A stretch of 64,000 nucleotides of DNA from Semisulcospira habei (GCA_036245525.1 BTPG01000002.1:168870625-168934624); one strand, 5' to 3'; counted from the stretch's first letter, positions 9,864 through 21,031 are shown. Translations and numbers: made by a program. Notes: generated by a model from the letters alone, not told the origin.

Positions 9864-10024
9864 ACCACAGTGACTGCATCCAGTATAGAAGTAACAGTAG
9901 TAATGCAGTAATGAGGCAAGTACATGTAAGGCTGGCACCTGCCCAAACCACCACCTGGGCCAGATTTACTGAGTGAATGAATGCACATGTTATCATTGCT
10001 GAACCCTTTTCACCCTGATCATCA

Positions 10025-10290
10025 TCAGTCCCTTGCCCGAACTGGGCGTTGGGGGGACTGAAAGGCAGCAGCAACAGACAGTGCTCTCCACTGAGTTCTA
10101 TTTTGGGCGGTGGCAAGCAAGTCTGGCATCTCGAGTTCGGTCCATTCTTTTATGTTTGCGACCCAACTCTTTCTCTGACGACCTCGCCGACGACTTCCTT
10201 CGAGAGTGCCTTGGAGGATAGTCTTGGACAAGGTGTTGTGTCGGGTCACGTGGCCAAACCAAGCAAGCTTGCGCCGTTTCACGGTTGCCA
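10025..10290 (-). mobile_element. LINE 3' coding fragment
   Basis: An open minus-strand frame reads KRRKLAWFGHVTRHNTLSK, then a GRQRKSWVANIKEWT region. This is the basic C-terminal region after the RT domain of RTE/jockey-type LINEs. It carries no RT motifs, so it is a short insertion or remnant. The family differs from the two longer LINEs in this window. Confidence 0.7.
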
Positions 10291-10336
10291 GAAGGGGTTC
10301 ATGTGGGCCCACCAGGGCCCACATGAACCTCTTCTG
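10290..10336. repeat. Perfect 21-bp-arm palindrome
   Basis: AGAAGGGGTTCATGTGGGCC pairs with GGCCCACATGAACC..TCTTCT across a four-base loop. It abuts the LINE fragment and a tandem repeat. Confidence 0.7.
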
Positions 10337-10410
10337 ATATGCTAGAATAAATATGACCCTGATATGCTAGAATAAATATATCACCCTGATATGCTAGAAT
10401 AAATATGACC
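10334..10410. repeat. Three tandem ~26-bp units
   Basis: CTGATATGCTAGAATAAATA plus ATGACC-like ends is repeated three times (25, 27 and 25 bp), running straight into an FB-E element. Confidence 0.9.
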
Positions 10411-10488
10411 ATGATAGTTCAGGGGTGGTGCCAGGATAGCTGGACGCCTGAGGCGCCAAGCTATTCTGGTACCACCCTTGAACTAAAA
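10411..10488. mobile_element. FB-E-type hairpin
   Basis: TAGTTCAGGGGTGGTGCC pairs with GGTACCACCCTTGAACTA; centre GACGCCTGAGGCGCC. The outer terminal segments are absent. Confidence 0.65.
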
Positions 10489-10565
10489 TGGTTATCTATC
10501 TGCTAATGTAGCCTTCACAGGACAATAAGCAGCTTTGTAAAAAGTCAGCCTCAAGATGTAATGGG

Positions 10566-10782
10566 TTAACCCATATACTGAGGCTAAAAGCTTCAAATAT
10601 TTTCATTGCCACAAGCTACATTATAGTACTTACAGATAAGGATATAGACCAATGGCTTTAGTTCAACTGTGGTGCCAGAATAGCTGGACGCCTCTAGGCG
10701 CCAAGCTATTCTAGCACTACCCTTGAACTATTTTAGTCAAACTTATTTCACACACTGGTGTATTCCGAATGATAAGGGTTAA
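10566..10782. mobile_element. FB-E foldback MITE, complete
   Basis: TTAA at both ends (10566-10569, 10779-10782), TTAACCCATATACTGAGGC start and AATGATAAGGGTTAA end. The hairpin is centred on CGCCTCTAGGCG. Confidence 0.85.
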
Positions 10783-10791
10783 TGTAATGGG

Positions 10792-11013
10792 TTAAGCCCT
10801 AACCATTCCACTGCTAGTGGATGCAGATTGTGTTTTGAAATTATTGTCAATTCAAAGATGCCTAGCAGTAGCTATCAAAGAAACAGGATGGTGAAAGTGG
10901 TTTCAGCATAAGGCATAGATCCTCATAAGCCCCTGCAACTGCAGGGGCTTATGAGGATCTACACCTCTTGCAGTTGGGTGGTGTTCAATTTTTCTGAGCT
11001 GTAATCAGGTTAA
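10792..11013. mobile_element. FB-C foldback MITE, complete
   Basis: TTAA-bounded. The arms are GATCCTCATAAGCCCCTGCA and its exact inverse. The family core is CTCATGAG; here both arms carry a matched change (CATAAG/CTTATG). Confidence 0.8.
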
Positions 11014-11212
11014 AAATGTAAACATCAAACTTCACGTCAAATAATAATTTGAAAGGTACAAAAGAAGCAGACGAAACTGAAAATTTCATTTAAAAAAACT
11101 CTATAACTTCACAAGCATTTCATTTATTACATTTTTTGCCAGCCACAAATCACCCTATTTCATGGGAGCAAAAAATTGGCTTGGCAACAGGTATCAGACT
11201 CTCACTGCAGTT

Positions 11213-11374
11213 TTAACCTCTCCAGTGCCAAGAAAAAGCTACCATAAGCCAACTGCAAGAGACACAGATCCTCTTGAACGCCAGCAACTGCAGGGGCTCG
11301 TGATTGATCTACACCTCATGCTGACAACACGATCTACGCTCCTTGGATGGCTCAGAATCTTACGTGTTGAATAA
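11213..11374. mobile_element. FB-C foldback MITE, diverged
   Basis: TTAACCTCTCCAGTGCC start, a CAACTGCAAGAGAC arm and partly decayed inverse. It ends near GTTGAATAAC. Confidence 0.65.
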
Positions 11375-11622
11375 CTGCAGGAGCACACTGTGAAGTAACT
11401 GGCAGTGCGCGCAGACACCCATGGCAACCAAAAACATTAGTGCTGAGTGCTTTCTTGCTTGCACAGCAAATGTCTGTATTGTGCGACTTTGCAGAGTGGA
11501 ACACAAAACTGTGTACCGGTACTCATTTTCAACACTGCCAAGCCTCCTTAGTCACTTTCAATGGTTACACTTACAGCATACTATTACTAAAGGAACAATT
11601 TTCGTACACTAACTTAACCTTA

Positions 11623-11777
11623 TTAACCCTGCAGCCGCATTTCCAAACTTCTGGAGGCATTGTCTAACATATGTACCAGTTGTAGGAGATGGACTAATCA
11701 TGTCAATTCAAGGGTAGTGCTAGACGGAGCTTGGCGCCTTCAGGCTGCTGCAGGGTCCTGGGGGCTAAATGGGTTAA
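11623..11777. mobile_element. FB-A MITE with right arm deleted
   Basis: TTAA-bounded. The left arm runs to CTTGGCGCCTTCAGG and then jumps straight to CTGCTGCAGGGTCCTGGGGG, so the right arm has been lost. Confidence 0.7.
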
Positions 11778-12134
11778 TCCTTAGACTCCCTATCTAAATG
11801 ACTTCCATTTCGATAGAATGGCAGTCCTTTAGTTCTGGGAGCCAAAATTAATAACTAGGACTAAAATTCCAACACTACTACCGAATCTGAACATCACTTT
11901 GAATCAAAAACGAACAAAACACTCGAGGTGAATACCTTCTTGTACTTCACCCATTTACAAGAAAGAAAAACAACTACATAAACTTACAGGCGTTACCATA
12001 GGCACACTCACACTGATGTGACAATCAAACAAAGCCAACACTTTTATAGATCTGTGTTATGAAACAATTACACAATGAACCCGTTAGACCATGGATACAA
12101 GTAACACCAGCTAACACTGGGATGAACTTTAAGT

Positions 12135-12348
12135 TTAACCCTTTTAGCCCCGGATTCCTACAGCAGGAGATGGCCTAACCATGACAATTCAAGGGTAGTG
12201 CCAGATTAGCTAGGCGACTGACGGCGCCAAGCTAATCTGACATTACCCTTGCATAATCATGGTCAAGCCATCTCCTGCAACTAGTACACAGTCATTAGGC
12301 AACACCTCCAAAATTTGAGAAATGGGACCTTGGGGCTAAAAGGGTTAA
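12135..12348. mobile_element. FB-A foldback MITE, complete (214 bp)
   Basis: A good reference copy: TTAACCCTTTTAGCCCC to GGGGCTAAAAGGGTTAA, 17-bp terminal inverted repeats including the TTAA. The hairpin centre is GACTGACGGCGCC. Confidence 0.85.
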
Positions 12349-12391
12349 CAAAATTAATCCCTTTGTGCATGCAGCCCCAGTACTGTTAAAC

Positions 12392-12603
12392 TTAACCCTT
12401 TCAGTGCCACCTGACACAGACTGTTTCTGCAATCTTCATTAATTTATCACCAAAAACCCTAGCTGTCCCAGGAACATGGATTCAAAGTGGTGTCACCAAG
12501 AGGCATAGATCCTCATGAGCCCTCACAACTGCAGGGGTTCATGAGGATCTATACCTCTTGCAGTTGGGTGGTGTTCACATTTTCTCAGCACTGAATGAGT
12601 TAC
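12392..12603. mobile_element. FB-C foldback MITE, complete
   Basis: TTAACCCTTTCAGTGCC start and CAGCACTGAATGAGTTA end form the terminal inverted repeats. The internal CAAGAGGCATAGATCC hairpin shows two mismatches. Confidence 0.8.
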
Positions 12604-13317
12604 ACAGGGAATTAGAAATTGTCTGGTTTTGATCAGTTTGTTTGCTGCACCACTTTTTTTCAACCTTGCAAGCGAATAACATGTTTAGCGCTATACAGAC
12701 GCACGTGCCAAAAATAAAGACCAACAAGATAAATTTAGACCTCCCCAAACACCACACACCTGTCGGACAGGTGATGGGGGTGATAGTTCGCAGACAGCTC
12801 AGACTTGGACTAGCCAGAATTTCTAATGGTAATACCTTTTCACTTCCGCGGCCATTTAAAAATATGGCTATCATTATCATATGTCTGCAGAAATTGTGAA
12901 AAAGCGCTGCCAATAGCCAAAGGGTTACAATTGAGAAGATTTGTGTGCTATGCTCTGTTGACATTTGGGGAAGGATCAACCATGACGGCTCATAGATAGG
13001 TAGCTTGTGGTATCTCTTGTATGCTATGCCAACATGGTGCTGAAGGGGTCAATTTTGCCATTGTAGGCATAAATCTACCCAGTGTAGATAGAACTACAAA
13101 GAGAAAGTCTACCCTGTACAAATCCACCCAGTGTAAATCTGGTCACAGTAATTCCGCACATATCCTGACGTAAATCTAACCAGTATAAATCTGAGCTGAG
13201 GTAACACAATCATCAATCAGACTAACAATCATCAATCAGGTTCAATCTACTGCCAAAAGTTGGCACTGGAACTGACAAACTGGCTGGGACCTCTCTGATC
13301 CTGGAACTCAACCAGCA

Positions 13318-13415
13318 CCCAAATGCAAGAGGCATAGAAAGATAGATCCTCATATGAGCCCCTGTAACTGTGAGGGGGGGGGGGGGGGGGGTCATGAGGT
13401 TCTGTGCCTCTTGAT
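13318..13415. mobile_element. FB-C hairpin with G-run expansion
   Basis: A CAAGAGGCATAG arm and GTGCCTCTTG inverse. The GC-rich loop has become an uninterrupted G tract (13375-13391). Confidence 0.65.
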
Positions 13416-13495
13416 TGTGCCAGCCTCATTGTGCCTCCGCAGACCCTGTTATCTGCGACTGTTTTAGGAACACCGTTTGTCAATTTCAGCAGGAG

Positions 13496-13709
13496 TTAAC
13501 TCATTCAGCCCTGACGCACTACAGCAGGAGATGGGTCAACCATGATAATTCAAAGGTAGTGCCAGATTAGTTTGGCGCCTGTCAGCGCCAAGCTAATTTG
13601 GCACTGCCCTTGAATTATCATGGTCAATCCATCTCCTGCAACTGGTGCATAGTCATTAGATGACGCCTCCAAAATTTGGGAAATACGATCATCGGGCTGA
13701 ACGAGTTAA
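13496..13709. mobile_element. FB-A2 foldback MITE, complete (214 bp)
   Basis: TTAACTCATTCAGCCCTGAC to GGGCTGAACGAGTTAA. Same hairpin as FB-A (AGATTAGTTTGGCGCC) but with different terminal repeats, defining a subfamily. Confidence 0.85.
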
Positions 13710-13779
13710 GGCTGTACTGTACCTCACTTTCTGTAATTAGTCCTTGGGGTTACAAAAGTACAAACCACAACCAGCACCT

Positions 13780-14100
13780 TCTGCCTTTTTCTTTAAGATA
13801 TAAGATAGAACTTTATTGCCATGTAAAAATACATTAGGAAATCGTCTCGGTGCTGCGCAACTTATAAAGAAGAAAATAAAACACATCCAAATATTATTAA
13901 GCTGCTCACGTGAACACACACATAAACATACACCCGCATATGTTAATAACTATTGTGGTCTAAACATAAAAGCAATTTAAACACAATTTCATAGTGACAC
14001 AAATCACAGAAGACCTATCACAACATAAAACACGTCACTTTTATCACAGATGAAAGTCTCTTTATTAGTATTACTGCCGCCCCAGGCTTCCTGGTTACAT
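13780..14100. other. No gene or clear repeat seen
   Basis: AT-rich intron 1 sequence. A short ACTTTATTGCCATG motif resembles the end of a dispersed repeat also seen near 62815, but I cannot classify it. Confidence 0.4.
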
Positions 14101-14121
14101 TTCCTTGTTTTGCTCATGTGC

Positions 14122-14342
14122 TTAATACATACTGAGGCTAAAAGCTTCAAATTTGTACACTGCCATATGCAAGCTACATTATAGTACTTACAGATAACAA
14201 TATATAGACCAATGGCTTTAGTTCAAGGGTAGTGCCAGAATAGCTTGGTGCCTACAGGCACCAAGCCATTCTGGCACTACCCTTGAACTATTTTACTTGA
14301 ACTTATTTCACACAGTGGTGTATTCTAAATGACAAGGGCTAA
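14122..14342. mobile_element. FB-E foldback MITE
   Basis: TACTGAGGCTAAAAGCTTC start and GACAAGGGCTAA end. The arms read TTCAAGGGTAGTGCC and GGCACTACCCTTGAA with a GGTGCCTACAGGCACC centre. Confidence 0.8.
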
Positions 14343-14787
14343 GGCTCACCTTCCTTTACAACTTCAGAAAAATAATGTTCAAGCAAATATCCAGTGTGTT
14401 CTGAGACTATTTCTAGACTGGCAAAAATTAACACTTAACTTCCAAGTCAAAAACTGGTTGACATTTCCAAATTAGACAAAATTACTCTCACTTGTCTCAG
14501 GAGACAGACACAAAAACATGTTCAGACCCTATTCGTTGCCCCATCTTTGAAATCACCTTTGTGGTGGACAAAAGAGGTTTTGCCCTAAACAGTTAACATT
14601 TCTTGACCACTGGTAAGTCCCTGCAAGTGTTTACCGGTACCTACACAACACACAGCACAAATTGTCAATAATTAGTACTGGTTGTTAATATTTGTAGTGG
14701 CTGGTTTAGGGCTGGGCTCATGAACGCTAGTGTTACATTGTAGTCAATAGACTATTTTCAGCCACACCTGAAACTTATTTCCAGCAA

Positions 14788-14970
14788 TTAACCTATTTAG
14801 CCCAAGGCCATTTCCCAAATCTTTCAGGTGTCACATAACGCCTATGTACCAGTTGCAGGAGATGGATCGACCATGATCATTTGATGATAGTGCCAGATTA
14901 GCGTGGTGCCATCAGGCCCTACCCTTGAATTATCATGTTTGAGCCATTTTCTGTTGTAGTGTTTCAATGG
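14788..14970. mobile_element. FB-A MITE, decayed
   Basis: TTAACCTATTTAGCCC start, recognisable CAGTTGCAGGAGATGGATCG, and part of both hairpin arms. The right end is lost. Confidence 0.6.
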
Positions 14971-15006
14971 CAGTAAACGCAGACTGTGTTTTAAAAATCG
15001 TTCATA

Positions 15007-15230
15007 TACAACTCATTCTACCCCAGACACACCACATCAAGATAAGGATCGACCATGATAGTTCAAGGGTGATGCCAGAATAGCTTGGCGCCTATGGGCG
15101 CCAAGCTATTCTGGCATCACCCTTGAACTATCATGTTCTATGATCTGTGTCCTGCACTGCAAATGCAATGCAGTCTTCTGAGGACAACGGCAAAATTTGA
15201 GGATTTCGGTGTTGGGGTAGAATGAGATAA
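15007..15230. mobile_element. FB-D foldback MITE, near complete
   Basis: ACTCATTCTACCCCAGACAC start and GGGGTAGAATGAG end. The arms TAGTTCAAGGGTGATGCC and GGCATCACCCTTGAACTA pair perfectly around CGCCTATGGGCG. Confidence 0.85.
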
Positions 15231-15289
15231 TGTCCACACCAAAGATCACCAGCTGTCACAGGATCACGCATACCAAGTGGTTTCAGCAA

Positions 15290-15402
15290 ATGAGGTATAG
15301 ATTTTGATGAGCCCCCGCAACTGCAGGGGCTCATGAGGAAGTATAATTATATCTCTTGCAGGTGGGCGTTGTTCAATTTTTCTCCTCAGTGAAAGGGATA
15401 AA
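15290..15402. mobile_element. FB-C foldback MITE
   Basis: GAGGTATAGATTTTGATGAG arm, GCAACTGC loop and GGGGCTCATGAGG inverse, followed by the FB-C right segment CTTGCAGGTGGGCGTTGTTC. Confidence 0.65.
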
Positions 15403-15910
15403 GAACCGACAGTGAATTGTGCGCAAGGGTAGTGCCTGATTAGCTCGACGCCTCTCCGGCAACATGCTGAATCTGTAGAGCAGGTTAACTGAACGAGGGC
15501 TGGGCGGAGGTTGGCAACAAATTAATATTAGTATTATTTTTTTTTTAAACGGAGGACAGACCACCACCACCACACCATTGTGTACAGTCAAGATACGAAT
15601 CTGTTGAGGATGTTACCTAAATTGGGGTGGGGAGAAGGCTGGCAACCAATTAACATTAATACTAGTAATAAAGATTGGGACAGACAACCCTACTTGTGTA
15701 GGTAACTCGTGATGTACTGATTTGCAGATGAACACACCAGTCACCCCCCACGTGCAGTGCTGCTAGCGCTAAAAAGTAAATGCAGCAGGTACACCGACTT
15801 ATTTACAGTCAGTTCAACTGGTGTGTGTTTGCCCTGAGCGATTTCCGTTCATTTGCTCGGTGTCTGTGTTCCTGATTGCACAAAGTAAACCATGAAACTC
15901 TCCCATCGAA

Positions 15911-15977
15911 AACAAGAGGCACAGATTTTCATGAGCCCCTGCGGCGGCAGGGGCTCATGAAAATCTATCCCTTTTGT
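15911..15977. mobile_element. FB-C variant hairpin
   Basis: AGATTTTCATGAGCCCCTGC and GCAGGGGCTCATGAAAATCT are exact inverses. Both arms share changes (TTTT/AAAA, CCCCTGC/GCAGGGG) not found in other FB-C copies. Confidence 0.75.
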
Positions 15978-16370
15978 ACGATGCACGGAAGTCATGCATC
16001 TTGCCAAAGGCGTGCTCTTTTTAAGTTAAATAATCACAGCAGGTAGCCCTGCGTCCCACAGTGACGGAGGCGGCTTATTTGGTGTCTGCATGTGGTCCTA
16101 ACCAACAAAGGTGTGTGCAGGTCTTATGTCTGCTCCGTTTAGATTAATTTTTTTTAAATAAGCATAGTCTTCATTACACAGGTATACATCTCCTACCCAG
16201 GGGGGGTCATAGTGACCAAATATTCTGGCAAAGGACACTATAGAGTTAGAACTATGTTCCTCAGAAAGCGATGAATCGTACTTTAAGTTGAACGTTTGTG
16301 GTCGTGATCAGCTTAAACTAAGTAAAGGTGCGCTCTACAACACCTGTAGAGATGACGCAAACCACTTATC

Positions 16371-16457
16371 TAGTGAACAAAAACCGCTCGGGCCGACGTC
16401 GGTCGCAGTTGGCACACGACAACTGCGACTGACGACGGCCTGAGCAAGTTTTGCTCA
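16371..16457. mobile_element. FB-F foldback element
   Basis: AGTGAACAAAAACCGCTCGG..GACGTCGGTCGCAGTTG pairs with CAACTGCGACTGACGACGGC..GCTCAC across a short loop. The CGGGCCGAC core recurs at 33360, 34665, 50717 and 50965. Confidence 0.7.
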
Positions 16458-16781
16458 CACTTATCTGGTAAAGCCGCGCGAACATAAAAACTCTTCCTGT
16501 GACATTTGGCATTGAGCTACGGGATTTCTTTTCTTCTTGTGAAGCTTGACAACACAGCCCGACACCCAGGCTGTGGAAAGTAAAATGTAAACAGTGAAAA
16601 TTTGTGTGTTAAAGGGCAGAAGTTGCAGCCAGCCTGAGGGAATTTTAAAGGATTTTTACTGACATGTAAAAAGTTACAATACACAGATCGTTTTATTTTC
16701 TTAAATGTTATTTTCTGGTTTGTCTTAAAAAACTGTGCACAAAAGCATCATGCCACTGTGAGACTTTTTTTGTTTACCCCT

Positions 16782-16980
16782 TTAAACCCTTTTAGCCCCA
16801 AGCTCCCATTTATCAAATTTTGGAGGTGTTGCCTAACGACTATGTACCAGTTGTAGGAGATGGATTGATCACGATAATTCAAGAGTTGTTTTGGAGCCTA
16901 AGGCGCCAAGCTCATCTGGCACTACCCTTGAATTATCATGATCAATCCATCTCCCGCTGCAGGGTCCTAGGGCTAAATAA
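16782..16980. mobile_element. FB-A foldback MITE
   Basis: TTAAACCCTTTTAGCCCC start and GGTCCTAGGGCTAAATAA end. The left arm has lost part of the GTGCCAGAT segment. The RTE copy is inserted just 3' of it. Confidence 0.75.
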
Positions 16981-17007
16981 ATGTATAGTAGTAGTACATG
17001 TATGTAC

Positions 17008-17020
17008 TGAACAGACCTAG

Positions 17021-17052
<32 letters not shown>

Positions 17053-18617
17053 ACATCCAGCCGGCAGAGACCGACCTACCCATCAGCTGTGACAGACCCA
17101 GCCGGGAAGAGATCAGAAGAGCAGTGGCATTTTTGAAGAATGGCAAAGCAGCAGGGCCAGATGGCATCCCAGCGGAGTCTCTGAAAGCAGACCTAGAGAC
17201 AACAGTGGAGATGCTGTACCCACTGTTTGGAAAGATCTGGGAACAGGAGGTGATGCCAGCTGACTGGAAGGAGGGGTACCTAATCAAGCTTCCCAAGAAA
17301 GGCGACCTCAGCAAGTGTTCCAACTACAGAGGAATCACCTTGCTGTCAGTACCAGGAAAGGTCTTCAACAGGATCATCCTAGAGAGAATGAAGAGCTCCG
17401 TTGACCCCCAGCTGAGAGACCAGCAAGCAGGATTCAGGAAGAACCGATCATGTACAGACCAGATCGCCGCTCTCCGCATCATCGTGGAACAGTCTCTGGA
17501 GTGGAGCTCCCCGCTGTACGTCAACTTTGTGGATTATGAGAAAGCATTTGACAGCGTGGACCGAGAGACTCTGTGGAAACTCCTACGACACTACGGTGTA
17601 CCCACAAAGCTCGTCCGCCTGATCAAGAGCAGCTACGATGGCATGACATGTCACGTGATCCACGAAGGGCAATTCACCAGGGAGCTCCAGGTCAGAACTG
17701 GTGTCAGGCAGGGGTGTCTGCTGTCTCCGTTCCTCTTCCTACTGGCCATAGACTGGGTCATGAAGATGACCACAGAGCACAGACGAAGTGGAATACAGTG
17801 GACACTGTGGACACAGCTTGACGACCTCGATTTTGCAGACGACTTGGCATTACTGTCCCACACTCGTCAACAAATGCAGGACAAGACCACGAGGCTTGCT
17901 GACATCTTGTCCCAAGTGGGCCTCACCATTCACAAACAGAAAACAAAGACAATGAGGCTGAACACAACCAGGGAAGAACCAATCTTGCTTGCTGGCACCC
18001 CGTTGGAGGAGGTGGAGTCCTTCACCTATCTCGGGAGCATCATAGACAAAAAAGGCGGCACTGATGCAGATGTCAGAGCACGAATCGGTAAAGCCAGAGC
18101 AGCCTTTCTCCAGTTAAAAAAAGTGTGGAGTTCCAGAGAGCTGTCACAACACACCAAAGTCCGGATTTTCAACTCCAATGTAAAAGCAGTTCTCCTATAT
18201 GGAGCAGAGACTTGGAGATTGACAAAAACCACAGTCAACAGAGTACAGACCTTCATGAACAGTTGCCTTAGAAGAATTTTGAAAATCCACTGGCCAGAGA
18301 AGATCAGCAACGTCAGACTCTGGGAGAGAACAGAGCAGATAACAGCAGAGAATGAAATTGGGCGAAGAAGATGGGGATGGATCGGTCACAGTCTGAGAAA
18401 GCCAGCTTCCAGTATCACTAGGCAGGCATTGTCATGGAACCCCCAGGGAAAGAGGAAAAGAGGTAGGCCGAGAAACTCCTGGCGTCGAGACCTCCAAGCA
18501 GACATCAAGAGACTGGGAACCACCTGGAGTAGAATCGAAGGAGAAGCACAGGACAGGAGTTGCTGGAGGTCTCTCGTTGACGGCCTATACCCGGGTAGGG
18601 GTGACAGTAAGTAAGTA
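17008..18617 (+). mobile_element. RTE-like LINE, 5'-truncated, RT frame open
   Basis: This copy of the 57400-60696 element starts inside the linker before the RT. Its reading frame is open to 18614. It contains SGKAAG-type NGKAAGPDGIPAESL, SNYRGITLLSVPGKV, QAGFRKNRSCTDQ, YEKAFDSVDRE, VRQGCLLSPFLFLLAID and the catalytic DLDFADDLALL. The C-terminal basic region GRPRNSWRRDLQ follows. The endonuclease is missing, so it cannot be autonomous. The 3' tail is (GTAA)n. Direct repeats AGTACATGTATGTAC at 16993-17007 and ~18618-18632 mark the insertion. A C-run of about 30 bases near 17021-17051 replaces a shorter C-rich segment of the full copy. Confidence 0.9.
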
Positions 18618-18639
18618 AGTACATGTATGTACCAGTAAC

Positions 18640-19085
18640 AGCACAGAAAGTTTTGTCATGGTAGTTCAACTTCAATAGAAATATTCACCTAAACATTCTA
18701 CTGTTTGATATGGTAGAATGAAGATATTTGTGCATAATTTTTGGGCACCACACAATCATGGCCAGTCGATCCATCTTTGAGTGGCACATATTGTGTACAT
18801 GTTATGCAGATCAGACATAAAATATTAAAGCAAATACTCTGTACAATAAACTTTTATTAGTAAGTTCTTAGTATGTTTTACAATACTGTTGCACAAAATG
18901 GCTGACCCATTAACTAAAGTAACTTATTAAGACTGAATGCCATAAATGAAACTATTTAAGGGTTATGCTCAAGATTTTTCTCCTTCGAATACAGAAATGT
19001 TCCTAGGATGTGCACAAGGGGCAGTCTGTAAAAAAAAAAAACGTGTTTGTATGTCTACTCACACAGATCATAAAAAGCAGATTAG
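18640..19085. other. Unannotated AT-rich intron sequence
   Basis: No convincing ORF, hairpin or repeat seen in this part of exchanger intron 1. Confidence 0.5.
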
Positions 19086-19089
19086 GAAA

Positions 19090-19460
19090 GTCTACCACTA
19101 CTCGTAAATTTGAAGACACATTTCAGCGCCATTCGTGTTTATTTTCCTTGTAGACACACCTAATGAACTTTAACAGCAGTTGGGGAAACACGACATAAGC
19201 ACACGAGTCATCACACTTATTTATTCTGCGCAGCCGCTAGCGTGTCAATCTATTTTTAGATGTTTCTCGTACTTAAAGCGTATTTATTGAACTGAGTGAA
19301 GTCATTGTCAAATTACTTTATATTATGATGACATGTGCTGAACTGAATTGTCTTGTGTCTAACCGAACCAAAAAGTAGACCTGTGTGCAGCTTTTTTTAA
19401 CCATGAATTACAAAAGTATATTATATCTTTGAACAGTTACAGCGGTAGTGGGCCTTTAAT
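19090..19460. repeat. Dispersed ~370-bp repeat, copy 1
   Basis: Shares AAATTTGAAGACACATTTC, CCTAATGAACTTTAAC, GCTAGCGTGTCAATCTAT-like blocks and the end GGTAGTGGGCCTTT, in the same order, with 62158-62528. It has no coding potential. Family unknown; possibly a non-autonomous DNA transposon with imperfect ends. Confidence 0.7.
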
Positions 19461-19674
19461 CCCATTACACCCTGGGCTGATTTTTTAACAAATTTGCTTA
19501 CTGCCCTATGATGGCTACATTACGGATTAGGAGATGGATCAAGCATTTTAGTTCAAGGGTGGTGCCAGAATAGCTTGGCACCTGAGGTGCCAAGCTATTC
19601 TGGCACCACCCTTGAACTATCAGCATCACAGTCAAATTTATTTCAAGCAATGTGTATCAGGATGAAAAGGGTTG
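19456..19674. mobile_element. FB-E/A-type foldback MITE
   Basis: TTAATCCCATTACACCC start and AAAAGGGTTG end. TTTAGTTCAAGGGTGGTGCC pairs with its exact inverse around GGCACCTGAGGTGCC. Confidence 0.75.
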
Positions 19675-19744
19675 GGCAAGACAATGGTAACCTGTTGTAC
19701 TGACAAACTTTAGCAGTCAAAGCCCACCCTGGAGCAGATCACTT

Positions 19745-20316
19745 TTAAACCCCAATGCAGCATTTTATAAATTTTGGAGGCATCACTTAACAACTACCAG
19801 TTCAATTGATTGTACATTGTTTAACGTCCCGACAGCAACAAGGCTTTCTCAGGACGTGCCTGCACTGCTTGTGAAAAAAAACCAAACAGAATATTGAATG
19901 TATGTCGTCAGCCGGTCTAATACGTTAAATAAACCTACAATATGGGGCCTAAATAAAGCTAAGACCATTTAGCAACACACATCCAATATCAAGAGCTACA
20001 TGCAGCGCAGACAGTAGGGAGAGTTTAAAATAGGAAAATACAGGTGAATGGACCAAGGGTAGACAGAAACACATGCCCCAGAATAGAGAGGAAAACCCAC
20101 CCTGACCCTGGGAACTAAAACGTAGTTAACCCCACCCAAGTCCCCCAGGGCAGACCCGGGTGGGGAAACTACCAGTTCAAGGAGCTGAATCGACCATAAT
20201 TCAAAGGCAGTGTCAGATTAGCTTGACACCCGAGGGAGCCAAGCTAATAAAGCACTACCCTTGAATTATCATGTGTGATCCATCTTCCATTGTAGTGTGT
20301 CAGGACTAAATAGTAA
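19745..20316. mobile_element. FB-A MITE split by a SINE-like insertion
   Basis: The left part (TTAAACCCC..AACTACCAGTTCAA) and right part (GGAGCTGAATCGACC..TAAATAGTAAA) form one FB-A once the 361-bp insertion and its duplication are removed. Confidence 0.75.
19806..20166 (-). mobile_element. SINE-like retroposon, copy 1
   Basis: A 361-bp insertion with perfect 14-bp direct repeats (AACTACCAGTTCAA at 19792-19805 and 20167-20180). On the minus strand it runs from a CCCACCCGGGTCTGCCC head to a GTTGCTGTCGGGACGTTAAA end and a CAATC tail. The end resembles that of the tRNA-SINE at 9551. No A/B boxes are visible, so it may be a 5'-truncated SINE or LINE end. Confidence 0.8.
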
Positions 20317-20319
20317 ATA

Positions 20320-20960
20320 GGTTCAATGGGAGTCCCAAGATAGAATAAGTAGAAAGAACAGGCATATTGGTTATTACATGTACTTTAGACACAATCACAA
20401 AGTGAAAGGTGACAATGAGCCTGCCCCAGCAGATGTTTCCACCATGTATAAAATCAGGGTCTTATCTGTGTCACCTCATGATTAGGATTAATTCATTTGC
20501 CATGTTCCTCATGGGGTATCTCGCCATTGGGTCAAAAACATTGTGCTCTCCGAAGTCATTTGAGGTAGGCAACCAGACAATCACTCTTTCAAAGACAGGG
20601 AGCCCTTTAAATATAAATTTGTGGCACAAGCTGAATACACTGAAAGCAAAGGGCAAAAATGGTTTCAAAAGCCAGTGACTTAATTAAAAACAGGCTCATG
20701 AGTTTGATTTCAAGTAAAGCTTGATATGTGAATATATTTGTTATGGTACCACTACCAAGAGAAAAAAAACTTCAAATATATTATGTACTGCAAATGAATG
20801 TTTCATTCAGGTCCTACAACTACAAGAATCAGTAACACAGGAAATCCAATAAAAAGTAAGGGGGAGGGGGAGAAGAGTTGTTTGTTTTTGTTTTTTGGAG
20901 GGGGCCCTAAAATATTTTTTCAGGACAACGTATTAGATTACATATTTTAATGTGTTATTG
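20320..20960. other. No gene or clear repeat seen
   Basis: Intron 1 sequence. The short ORFs here have no recognisable domains. Confidence 0.4.
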
Positions 20961-21012
20961 TTTGAGTCTTTTACCTTTTTTTTAAGGCTGAAAAGTAACC
21001 TGTCACATGGAC

Positions 21013-21031
21013 CCCCCCCCCCCCCTCCCCC
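21013..21031. repeat. Poly-C tract
   Basis: C-run interrupted by one T, next to a small imperfect inverted repeat built on GGACATTTGTCCTG (21060-21105). Confidence 0.7.
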
